Positions 1-5,455 of a stretch of DNA of 7,222 nt are shown here, one piece after another. The stretch is from JBECKQ01 sp040235375 (lineage in GTDB: Bacteria > Planctomycetota > Phycisphaerae > UBA1845): NCBI GenBank assembly GCA_040235375.1, contig JBECKQ010000033.1:1-7222 (forward strand), read 5' to 3'. How positions within the stretch are numbered: the first letter of the stretch is position 1; every line of letters starts with the position of its first letter. The translations under genes and the position numbers were made by a program. The notes beneath the pieces are model-generated. The model searched no databases, was not told where the DNA came from, and saw nothing but the letters and a program-made list of their open reading frames with translations.

Positions 1-293
1 CCGTTCGTGCTGAAAACCGAACACTGAAAACCGTCCGCCCTTCTCTCCTCTCTGCGGCCGCAGGCCGCCAGGGCTTCCGTCTACTCTCTGCGGCCGAAGG
101 CCGCTCCCGCCGCCCTCGTCTCACCTCTCTACGGCTCCACGCTCTGCGGCCAACGGCCGCCTGTCACACCCTGTCGGACACCAGCGCCTGCCAATTGTCA
201 CACCTGTCCGACACCCGCGCCCTTCTCCTTTCACCTCTCTACCGCTCTACTCTCTGCGGCCAACGGCCGCGGGGTCTGGCTCGTTTCTGCCGC
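1..293. repeat. Direct repeat copy A (about 293 bp)
   Basis: This stretch recurs 473 bases downstream. Over the first 247 bases I find only two substitutions (118 G/C and 230 T/C), so the duplication is recent. The last part diverges slightly: the loop of the final stem-loop is AAC here and GCA in the other copy, with one extra C there. The copy begins at the window edge and may extend further left. It contains four GCGGCC-N3-GGCCGC stem-loops and runs into the left end of the bounded element at 271. It has no credible gene; open frames here are long only because stop codons are rare in this GC-rich DNA. Confidence 0.95.
54..270. repeat. Four GCGGCC-N3-GGCCGC stem-loops
   Basis: Four perfect 6-bp stems with 3-base loops lie at 54-68 (loop GCA), 90-104 (GAA), 146-160 (AAC) and 256-270 (AAC). 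Each is preceded by CTCTGCGGCC or a very close form. The stem is invariant while the loop varies, as expected if the hairpin itself is kept. There is no T-run after the stems, so they do not look like standard intrinsic terminators. The last one abuts the left arm of the element starting at 271. Confidence 0.85.
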
Positions 294-373
294 CGACCGG
301 CCAGTACTGGCGTCGTGGACTCCTTGCTGAAAACTGACAACTGAACACTGGCTTCCAAAGCGTGCCTGACCCC
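271..373. mobile_element. Bounded palindromic element, copy 1
   Basis: The 103-bp unit starts with GGGGTCTGGCTCG (271-283) and ends with CGTGCCTGACCCC (361-373). The arms are imperfect inverted repeats matching 13 of 16 bases over 271-286 and 358-373. Two of the mismatches are T opposite T and recur in the other copies. The interior carries a 12-base palindrome, GCCAGTACTGGC, at 300-311 and a CTGAAAACTGACAACTGAACACTG-like tract. No protein is encoded. The arrangement resembles a REP-type or MITE-like non-autonomous element; the class is inferred, because no transposase is in the window. Confidence 0.6.
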
Positions 374-473
374 CTCGAATGCCTCGACATCGACCCTGAC
401 ACGTGTCCCACCCTGTCCGACACCCCGCGTTGCCCGCCTTCTTCGCATTCAGCGCGCGACCAACTCTCCTCCC

Positions 474-767
474 CCGTTCGTGCTGAAAACCGAACACTGA
501 AAACCGTCCGCCCTTCTCTCCTCTCTGCGGCCGCAGGCCGCCAGGGCTTCCGTCTACTCTCTGCGGCCGAAGGCCGCTCCCGCCGCCCTCCTCTCACCTC
601 TCTACGGCTCCACGCTCTGCGGCCAACGGCCGCCTGTCACACCCTGTCGGACACCAGCGCCTGCCAATTGTCACACCTGTCCGACACCCGCGCCCTTCTC
701 CTCTCACCTCTCTACCGCTCAACTCTCTGCGGCCGCAGGCCGCCGGGGTCTGGCTCGTTTTTGCCGC
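474..767. repeat. Direct repeat copy B (about 294 bp)
   Basis: This is the second copy of the duplication that begins at base 1, one base longer because of an extra C before GGGGTCTGG. Its left border follows a CTCCTCCC run after unique sequence (374-473), and its right border lies just inside the left arm of the element at 745. The spacer between the copies contains another TGTCCCACCCTGTCCGACACC motif like those inside the repeat. It is non-coding. Confidence 0.95.
527..743. repeat. Four GCGGCC-N3-GGCCGC stem-loops (second set)
   Basis: Perfect stems occur at 527-541 (loop GCA), 563-577 (GAA), 619-633 (AAC) and 729-743 (GCA). Loops of the first three match those of copy A, but the fourth has GCA where copy A has AAC. 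That is a three-base loop change on an unchanged stem and suggests conversion or replacement between family members. The last stem-loop ends one base before the element at 745. Confidence 0.85.
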
Positions 768-851
768 AATGGTATGCCCATCAGCGTCTTTTCTTCACCC
801 GTCGTGTGATTGGGGCCAGCGGCGGCATCTCACAAAAACGTGCCTGACCCC
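745..851. mobile_element. Bounded palindromic element, copy 2
   Basis: This 107-bp unit has arms at 745-762 and 834-851 that pair at 16 of 18 positions, with only the two T-T mismatches. A nested inner stem pairs TGCCGC (762-767) with GCGGCA (822-827). The right end is followed by a C-run and CGAATGC, as also seen (CTCGAATGC) after copy 1. It ends 19 bases from the 3' end of the minus-strand gene at 871-1308, so it could form structure at that gene's transcript end, but no terminator T-run is evident. Confidence 0.65.
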
Positions 852-870
852 CCCCCGAATGCTCGCCAGC

Positions 871-1308
871 TCAAACGGACGCAACAATGGCGGCAACGAA
901 TAGGAGATTCAGCGCACCAAGAACTGCCATGCCAAGCACGAAGCCTGCCAGGCTCCGCCATCGTAGGCGCGCGTTTGCGGCGCATACCGCGGCAGCGACC
1001 AGAGAGGCGAGAATCGGGCCGGGAAGGCCAAAAGACAACCCGACAGACATGACGGCTGATTCTGCGTAAATCACGAAACTGACGGCATACGCCGCGACAT
1101 TCACAGCGATGACGCCCAGCAAAGCCCATACGAAGATGGGATTGCCGGGACGTGCCAACCGGTTCGCATGCGCAATCGATCCCCGGATTCGCGACCCGCA
1201 CTCCGGACACCGGCCGTCAGGCAACAACCCGCGGAGGTTATAGCCGCATTGGCCGCACGGGAGGTCCTCGGTCAGCTCACCGAACTCGCCGCCCTCATAC
1301 ACCTGCAA
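871..1308 (-). CDS. Zinc-ribbon membrane protein, planctomycete CGYNLRG type
   Basis: This is a small protein (145 aa) of unknown function. The N-terminal head has two knuckles, C18-x2-C21 in the CGQCGYNLRGL motif and C34-x2-C37 in CPECG, which should bind one zinc ion. Three hydrophobic segments follow at about residues 57-81, 87-110 and 119-143, so it is probably an inner-membrane protein with a small soluble head. The TTG start at 1308 overlaps the upstream gene by 14 bases. A GTG at 1302 would give a 143-residue protein and is equally possible; neither has a clear ribosome-binding site, so translation may be coupled to the gene upstream. It shares its layout with that neighbour, which suggests an old tandem duplication. 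The head is a family trait I recognise from planctomycete proteins; its role is not known to me. Confidence 0.75.
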   Translation of the reverse strand: MQVYEGGEFGELTEDLPCGQCGYNLRGLLPDGRCPECGSRIRGSIAHANRLARPGNPIFVWALLGVIAVNVAAYAVSFVIYAESAVMSVGLSFGLPGPILASLVAAAVCAANARLRWRSLAGFVLGMAVLGALNLLFVAAIVASV

Positions 1309-1792
1309 TCACCATACCGAGTTTGAATGCCAGGAGCCCGTAGACGACTGTCGCCACTGCACAGCCGCAAGCCACGTAGACTGTCCGAGCGTCTCGCCTG
1401 CTTGCGGCGACTCCCGCCAGGATCAGACAATACGGCAGGCTTACGAGGGCAACCGAGAAGCTGATCGTAGCGATAATCCCTCCAAGCCCCACCAGCCCCG
1501 GTGCCCCCGCCTTGGCAACGCCCGAAGATGGGCGCGCTCCATTCCAGAGGTCCATCACGTCGAGGCCTCTGATCACCAACAGGAGCCGAAATCCCAGCAT
1601 CAATACCAGGCCCACTGAGGTCGCGAGAACGGCCACTCGGCCCCATCCGCGATGCAACGGCCTGGCTCGGCCACGCTCGGAAAGCTCGTTGACCGTTCCG
1701 CATTCCGGGCATCGGCGAATCTGGCCGCGCTGCCCCCGCAGGTCGTAGCCACAGGAAATGCATTTCGCCGGTGATCGATCCATTCCGCCCAT
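1295..1792 (-). CDS. Zinc-ribbon membrane protein, planctomycete CGYDLRG type
   Basis: This is a 165-residue protein of unknown function. The head contains C11-x2-C14 in CISCGYDLRG and C28-x2-C31 in CPECG, a likely single-zinc ribbon. Hydrophobic segments lie at roughly 50-75, 99-128 and 136-163, so it is probably a membrane protein with three or four helices. I chose the ATG at 1792 because a GAGG lies seven bases upstream and the cysteine head then starts near residue 11, as is usual for such proteins. The frame stays open to an ATG at 1834 (179 aa), which lacks a ribosome-binding site. Its end overlaps the next zinc-ribbon gene, so the two are probably one transcript. The protein is rich in Ala, Val and Gly in its membrane part. 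No enzyme motif is visible. Confidence 0.75.
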   Translation of the reverse strand: MGGMDRSPAKCISCGYDLRGQRGQIRRCPECGTVNELSERGRARPLHRGWGRVAVLATSVGLVLMLGFRLLLVIRGLDVMDLWNGARPSSGVAKAGAPGLVGLGGIIATISFSVALVSLPYCLILAGVAASRRDARTVYVACGCAVATVVYGLLAFKLGMVIAGV

Positions 1793-1799
1793 GCGATCG

Positions 1800-1803
1800 C
1801 CTC
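1800..1803 (-). promoter_or_regulatory. Shine-Dalgarno GAGG before the 1792 start
   Basis: On the minus strand GAGG lies seven bases before the ATG at 1792. It is one of the few plausible ribosome-binding sites in the window and decides the start of that gene. Confidence 0.5.
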
Positions 1804-1870
1804 GACCGGTCTGCCCGCATGAGAAGAGCGCCATACTACATCACGTCGCGGCTGCTCGTAAGCCGGCCCG

Positions 1871-1908
1871 ACAGCCGAACAGTCCAACACCCTGACCGCC
1901 CAACAGCC
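1871..1908. repeat. AACAGTCC/AACAGCC short repeat tract
   Basis: This tract repeats the words GAACAGTCC, CAACACCC and CAACAGCCC at a period of roughly 8-9 bases with drift. The same vocabulary appears at 4603-4679 and 5147-5178, so it belongs to a family of spacer repeats. Its function is unknown. Confidence 0.6.
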
Positions 1909-1940
1909 CTGGCCGCGGATTCTGGTTCGTGTTTTGCCCA

Positions 1941-2047
1941 GGGTCTGGCTCGTTTTCGCAACCGCACGATCACGTCGGGCACGCGACAACGATTCGGACC
2001 AGTTGGCCTTTCGATCAAAGGCAACGTTGCGAAAACGTGCCTGACCC
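1941..2047. mobile_element. Bounded palindromic element, copy 3 (best conserved)
   Basis: This 107-bp unit has the longest arms: 1941-1962 pairs with 2026-2047 at 20 of 22 positions, the only mismatches being the two T-T pairs seen in the other copies. Within the loop there are two further hairpins, GTCG/CGAC around 1975-1988 and a GTTGGCCTTT/AAAGGCAAC stem at about 2002-2025. The single strand could therefore fold into a branched structure. It lies between two genes on the minus strand and encodes nothing. Identity as a REP-like or MITE-like element is inferred from form only. Confidence 0.7.
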
Positions 2048-2164
2048 TTTCCTGACCGTCTCTCTCATCGCGCGACAAGCCCCGGCAGCCCCCGCCGCTG
2101 GCTGACAGCTGAACGTCTCACGATACGCGGGGGTCTGATTGGCTCCTCATGACCACGCTCGGAT

Positions 2165-3928
2165 TCAACCGGTCCGCGGTCGCGCTCGATGCGCCACCGA
2201 GACGATTGCATCGAGTTTCTCGCTAACTTCCGGGTCAATGTCCTCTTTCGGTACGAGCCCGGCCAACACGTGGTAGTCGGATTTACGAAGCGTCAGAGGG
2301 AGTTGAAGCTTCTTGAAGAAGGACTTGAACAGCGGGTCCAGGAAGTCGTCGGTGGCTTTGATATCGTCCGACCAGGGATCTGGCTTGCCAAGTGTGCTCA
2401 GCGCTTCTGAGACTCCGCCGATGGCATCCTGCATTGCCGCGACACGGCGGTCTCGCTCGGCGTGGCCGAATAGATCGTCCGGCAGGTCGTGCCGGGCAAA
2501 CGCCAGAAGTACGCTCTCACGGCAGAAGTAGTTCTCGATCTCGCGCCGGCGCCACGCCAGCTCGACGAGCGGCGTCTTGGCCTGGAGCTGTTTGTCGAGG
2601 CGGTCGAAGATGGCGATGCCGACAAGATCGCCCTTGGCCTCGCGCAATCCGAAGAAGTGGTCCCGGGCACGCTGGGGGAGATTCGTGGCGACGTATTGGA
2701 TGAACGGTCGCTCGAGGCACTCCTGCGCCTGGTGATCGAGCGTCCGCGCGAAGGCCTGGAGGATCGCCAGATCGGTGGAGTCCTCCAGGTAAAGCGCCCA
2801 GCCCGTTTGTTCAGCCTGATAATAGTGATCGAATCCGATATCGCGCAAGGCCTTGAGAGCCTGCGAGCCGCGATCATCGACGCGGTGCGGCTGCCCGACA
2901 AAGGCCACGACGACGTCGCGGTCGGCGGCTTCGTTCAGCACGACCTCTGAATGGCTGGCGGCGATGATTTGCGAACCCTGCCGCTCGGCCGTCTCGGTCA
3001 GCAGCCTGTAAATCTGGCGCTGCCGGAGAATCTCGAGATGCGCATCGGGCTCGTCGAGAAGAAGGACGGTGCGGGGATTGGCGTACAGATGAGCGAGCAG
3101 CAGAAGCGTCTGTTGTAGTCCGCGTCCAGACGAGGAGAGATCCAGTCGCGCACCGCTGCGCTCTTTGTACGCCATCGTGATTTCGCCGCGTTCGGCGATG
3201 TATTGGGGCGGCAGCAACTCCACGCCGAACAGGCGCTGTATGTCCGCGAGGAGCATGTCCCAGTCCTTCGGTGGCAGAGAGCTCGCCGTATCGGGCGCTT
3301 GCGAGTAGATCTGAAAACAGAGGTTTCGCAGCACCTGCGCCGTTTGCCCCTCGCCGAGAAGGACATTGATCCGACCCGGCTCCCACTTCGGCTCGACGGC
3401 GGCGAGGCCGGACATGGGCGGTAGGTAAGCTACCCGCACGTCCGCAACCTCTTCGGGCACTTGCATGCGATTCAAGCCGGCGCCGTTACCCGTCCGCAGC
3501 GGACGGCAGTAGAAGGACTCCTCGTTCGCGTAGTCAAACTCGAGCCCGCAGGACCAGAGCTTGTCGTTTGTGATACCCTCGACGGTCACGTCGATCCGTA
3601 TGTTCTCGGTTTTCGGCTTTCTTTTCCCATCCACCTCGACCTGCTCGACGTTCCGTACGTGCAGATCGCGCCAGAGAAGGTTAGCGTCGGGTACGGGAAT
3701 CGCTATGAGATCGCGACGGTTGATGGTGACGCCGGGGCGTTTCTCCGGCGACGCCTTGCCTTTGCGTTTTTCGTTCCAGCGTCGCACACCGATGTCCCAC
3801 AAGGCGAGGGCCTGCAAGGCCGTGGTCTTGCCCGAGTTGTTCGGGCCGATGAATACGACGGCTTTGCCAAGGTCGATGCCCACCTCGTCGAATCGTTTGA
3901 AGTTCCGGATGTGGAGTCGGGTCAACAT
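2165..3928 (-). CDS. OLD-like AAA/ABC ATPase with C-terminal TOPRIM-like domain
   Basis: The 587-residue protein opens with MLTRLHIRNFKRF, the usual first strand of SMC/RecF-type ATPases. Walker A GPNNSGKTT is at 28-36, the signature-like LSSSGRGLQQ at 264-273, Walker B LLLDEPDAH at 289-297 and the H-loop ASHSE at 324-328. These motifs are intact, so it should bind and hydrolyse ATP, probably as a dimer. After the ATPase a TOPRIM-like region follows: LYLEDSTD (379-386, acidic E382), IAIFDRLD (438-445) and RREIENYF (461-468). OLD-family proteins and related defence ATPases have this order, and many cut nucleic acid. Here the usual DxD reads DRLD, so nuclease activity is uncertain. The ATG at 3928 starts right at the conserved strand; a GGAG lies 11 bases upstream. 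The frame continues to 4060, but those extra residues lie in the overlapping upstream gene and lack family sequence. It overlaps the upstream restriction fragment by 7 bases, suggesting translational coupling and a defence role. The target is unknown. Confidence 0.88.
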   Translation of the reverse strand: MLTRLHIRNFKRFDEVGIDLGKAVVFIGPNNSGKTTALQALALWDIGVRRWNEKRKGKASPEKRPGVTINRRDLIAIPVPDANLLWRDLHVRNVEQVEVDGKRKPKTENIRIDVTVEGITNDKLWSCGLEFDYANEESFYCRPLRTGNGAGLNRMQVPEEVADVRVAYLPPMSGLAAVEPKWEPGRINVLLGEGQTAQVLRNLCFQIYSQAPDTASSLPPKDWDMLLADIQRLFGVELLPPQYIAERGEITMAYKERSGARLDLSSSGRGLQQTLLLLAHLYANPRTVLLLDEPDAHLEILRQRQIYRLLTETAERQGSQIIAASHSEVVLNEAADRDVVVAFVGQPHRVDDRGSQALKALRDIGFDHYYQAEQTGWALYLEDSTDLAILQAFARTLDHQAQECLERPFIQYVATNLPQRARDHFFGLREAKGDLVGIAIFDRLDKQLQAKTPLVELAWRRREIENYFCRESVLLAFARHDLPDDLFGHAERDRRVAAMQDAIGGVSEALSTLGKPDPWSDDIKATDDFLDPLFKSFFKKLQLPLTLRKSDYHVLAGLVPKEDIDPEVSEKLDAIVSVAHRARPRTG

Positions 3929-4263
3929 GGCGACAGTGTCTCCGCGTTCATCCCGCGCTTCAAGCCGGCTCGTATCACCTTCCCCGCATCCCACCGGTTG
4001 GCGACTTCGACGAATGCCCACCGGCCGAAGCCGCCCTCGTTGCTGATGACCGGCGCCCACAACGCCCGAGCAGTCGAGACCTTGGCAGCCTTGTCCTTCT
4101 TTTGCTCCTCGGTTACCACGATGATGACGCTCAGCACATCATCCGGTCCGCGGCCATCGTGAATGTGCCAAACGAAGTCCTTTACGTAGCTCTTTCCCTC
4201 GCCGTTGTTAGCGCAGGGGACCGTGAAGCCCAGGTTGTGGTTGCCCGCAAACACGTTCGTCAA
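3922..4263 (-). pseudogene. C-terminal fragment resembling a type III restriction endonuclease (Res) subunit
   Basis: The readable 113-residue frame contains NHNLGFTVP (8-16), DDGRGPDD-like HDGRGPDD (35-42), EEQKKDKAAKVSTARALW (52-69) and GGFGRWAFVEVANRWDA (77-93). I recognise this order from the last part of large DEAD-box type III restriction subunits, which are about 900-1000 aa; this is from memory, not a search. The helicase portion is absent. The C-terminal nuclease acid expected before VTGE appears as V (IIVVTEE), so the remnant is likely inactive. The TTG start at 4263 is weak; the same frame stays open to a TGA at 4342-4344. Upstream codons in another frame (VNGRIVERSDAFKTF) may join at an AAAA run at 4300-4303, which would be a one-base frameshift. 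The stop overlaps the ATPase start, so the fragment probably marks a former operon. It could instead be a small free-standing gene. Confidence 0.6.
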
Positions 4264-4602
4264 CCGAACAATCTGCGAAATCGACAGAAGCTCGCGGACA
4301 AAACGTCTTGAAGGCGTCGGACCTCTCCACGATCCGCCCGTTCACCCCAGTCGGCACTTGCCCCTCGGCACAGCGAAGCGATGCCGGGCCATGCCACCCG
4401 ATAGCAACGCATGACGCGGTCCTGACCTTTTCCTGGTTTTTCCCTTGCATTCTGTTGAAGTTCGGATTATGTCCGGTTCAAGCTCTCGGGGCCGCGCGGA
4501 CTTCGCGCGCCCGTCCCGTGGAGGCTGCCGCCATGCGCGCACTCCAACCAATTCTCCCCTGCCCCTCGCCTCGGCAGGCCACACCGGCCACCCGCACCGT
4601 GG

Positions 4603-4679
4603 CCCAACAGTCGAAAGGCCTAACAGTCCAACAGTCTAGAAACCTACCCCCCCCCAACAGCCCAACAGCCAAACAGCCT
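4603..4679. repeat. CCAACAG(T/C)C short repeat tract
   Basis: The words CCCAACAGTC, CTAACAGTCC, AACAGTC, CCCAACAGCC, CAACAGCC and AAACAGCC follow one another here, broken by a run of nine or so C residues near 4648-4655. This is the longest of three such tracts in the window. The repeats have a period of about 8-9 bases and do not keep a reading frame, so they are unlikely to be coding. Confidence 0.7.
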
Positions 4680-5012
4680 CTCCCTGACACACGGTGCGCG
4701 TTATACGGGTGACTGGGGCAATGGCCTCTTCGACCCGGCCTGCGCGCAGGAGTCCCCGACATGTCCAACCACCATCACCCGCCACTCACCGCCAACCGCC
4801 CGCCGTCCCCAGGCCACGGGCGCTCGGCCGACGCTCGCCTTCGTGGCTTCGTGGTTCAGCGTCCCCGCCGCTTCGACTACCCGTCCGCCATTCTGCGTTC
4901 CTCCGCCCCCTACAGCCTGCAGCATCCCGCTAACAGCCTGCCCCTCCAACGTCCGCTTTTCCGCACCCCTGTTTTCGATAGCGCCAAGTCCGATGCCCCA
5001 CCCTCGTTTCGG

Positions 5013-5041
5013 AGCGAATTCACCGATAGACGGCAATTTCG
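5013..5041. repeat. GAGC(G/A)AA...CACCGATA repeat, copy 1
   Basis: This 29-base stretch matches 5213-5241 at 23 of 29 positions, including the shared core CACCGATA(G/A)ACGG. Read on the minus strand the two copies translate as KLPSIGEFAPKR and KVPFIGVFAQNR, a peptide-like similarity that I attribute to the DNA repeat rather than to a protein domain. Confidence 0.6.
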
Positions 5042-5105
5042 AATCGGCTGGAACCCCCAAAAACGCCGTTTTTATACGAATCGGCTGGCGCCCCCAAAAA
5101 CGCGG
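5040..5105. repeat. CGAATCGGCTGG...CCCCCAAAAACGC direct repeat pair
   Basis: Two copies of about 29 bases lie at 5040-5068 and 5077-5105, spaced by 37 bases, differing at only a few positions. Between them, 5059-5073 forms the palindrome AAAAACGCCGTTTTT. This adjoins the first CACCGATA repeat, so the two repeat types may form one larger composite unit. I do not recognise a function. Confidence 0.7.
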
Positions 5106-5146
5106 TCCGCGCCACCCCGCAACCACCCGCCTGCAGCCTCCTCCCC

Positions 5147-5178
5147 CAACTGCCCAACAGCCGAACAGTCCAAAAGCC
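5147..5178. repeat. CCAACAGCC/GAACAGTCC short repeat tract
   Basis: CCCAACTG, CCCAACAGCC, GAACAGTCC and AAAAGCC occur in a row. It is the third tract of the AACAG family in the window and again lies in non-coding DNA. Confidence 0.6.
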
Positions 5179-5212
5179 TGGCTCACGAACGTCTCATAAA
5201 ATCGCCGATTCT

Positions 5213-5241
5213 GAGCAAATACACCGATAAACGGTACTTTT
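5213..5241. repeat. GAGC(G/A)AA...CACCGATA repeat, copy 2
   Basis: This is the partner of the repeat at 5013-5041, lying 200 bases further on in the same orientation. It is not followed by the CGAATCGGCTGG unit, unlike copy 1. Confidence 0.6.
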
Positions 5242-5324
5242 CCAGCCCACCCGGTGGCCGCCGGCCAGCGGAAGACCCCACCAGTCAGGGAGAAGGGTTG
5301 GCAGCAGTCCCCGGCCCAGCCTCT

Positions 5325-5339
5325 GCGGCCAACGGCCGC
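5325..5339. repeat. Single GCGGCC-AAC-GGCCGC stem-loop
   Basis: A ninth copy of the stem-loop family stands alone here, again preceded by CTCT. It lies 120 bases before the sigma-54 activator and more than 4.5 kb from the others, showing that the family is dispersed and not just a local tandem repeat. Confidence 0.85.
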
Positions 5340-5347
5340 ACACCGTT

Positions 5348-5423
5348 TCTCACTTTCCCACGTTCTCACTTTCTCACTCGTCCACGAACTGTCCACCTTG
5401 GCCACGCCCTGTCCACCGTCTGG
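5348..5423. repeat. TCTCACTTTC and TGTCCACC word tract
   Basis: TCTCACTTTCCCACG, TCTCACTTTCTCACTCG, then CTGTCCACC and CTGTCCACCG occur in a pyrimidine-rich run. It is related in style to the CACCCTGTCCGACACC words near 169 and 410. No promoter element can be assigned within it. Confidence 0.5.
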
Positions 5424-5427
5424 CCTT

Positions 5428-5455
5428 TTGCCTATTGCCTATTGCCTATTGCCTC
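5428..5455. repeat. Four TTGCCT(A/C) heptamers abutting a start codon
   Basis: TTGCCTA occurs three times in perfect tandem (5428-5448), followed by TTGCCTC (5449-5455), three bases before the ATG at 5459. The tract contains in-frame TTG at 5435, which would add eight residues of repeat-derived peptide; I consider that an artefact. It occupies the position where a ribosome-binding site would be and has no purine-rich element. Confidence 0.85.

Larger units (their letters stand above)
1793..2164. other. Spacer between the ATPase and zinc-ribbon genes
   Basis: This 372-base spacer holds an AACAG-type repeat tract (1871-1908), the third bounded element (1941-2047) and, at about 1921-1937, a TCTGGTTCGTGTTTTGC sequence that looks like a degenerate extra left arm. 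A GGGGGTCTGATTGGCTCC stretch near 2129 lies close to the 3' end of the ATPase gene and loosely resembles the left arm. I see no gene, no clear promoter and no T-tailed terminator. Confidence 0.6.

Noticed and set aside
54..743. CRISPR array or tandem terminators from the repeated stem-loops
   Set aside because: Repeats are too short and unevenly spaced, the intervening sequences are themselves duplicated, no cas gene is present, and no T-runs follow the stems.
362..847. A 161-residue plus-strand open frame over the duplicated repeat
   Set aside because: It is built from the stem-loop and duplicate DNA, starts inside the spacer between copies, is Pro/Arg/Ser-rich and has no domain. Stops are rare in this base composition.
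2129..2153. A possible fourth bounded element starting GGGGGTCTGATTGGCTCC
   Set aside because: It shares only GGGTCTG and GGCTC with the left arm, and no matching right arm follows at about 100 bases, since the ATPase gene begins at 2165.
3461..4162. A 233-residue plus-strand frame opposite the ATPase gene
   Set aside because: It is antisense to the Walker A region of the ATPase and shows no domain of its own.
4416..4436. A possible stray right arm (CCTGACCTTTTCCTG, like the sequence after copy 3)
   Set aside because: It lacks CGTG before CCTGACC and has no left arm nearby, so it may be chance similarity.
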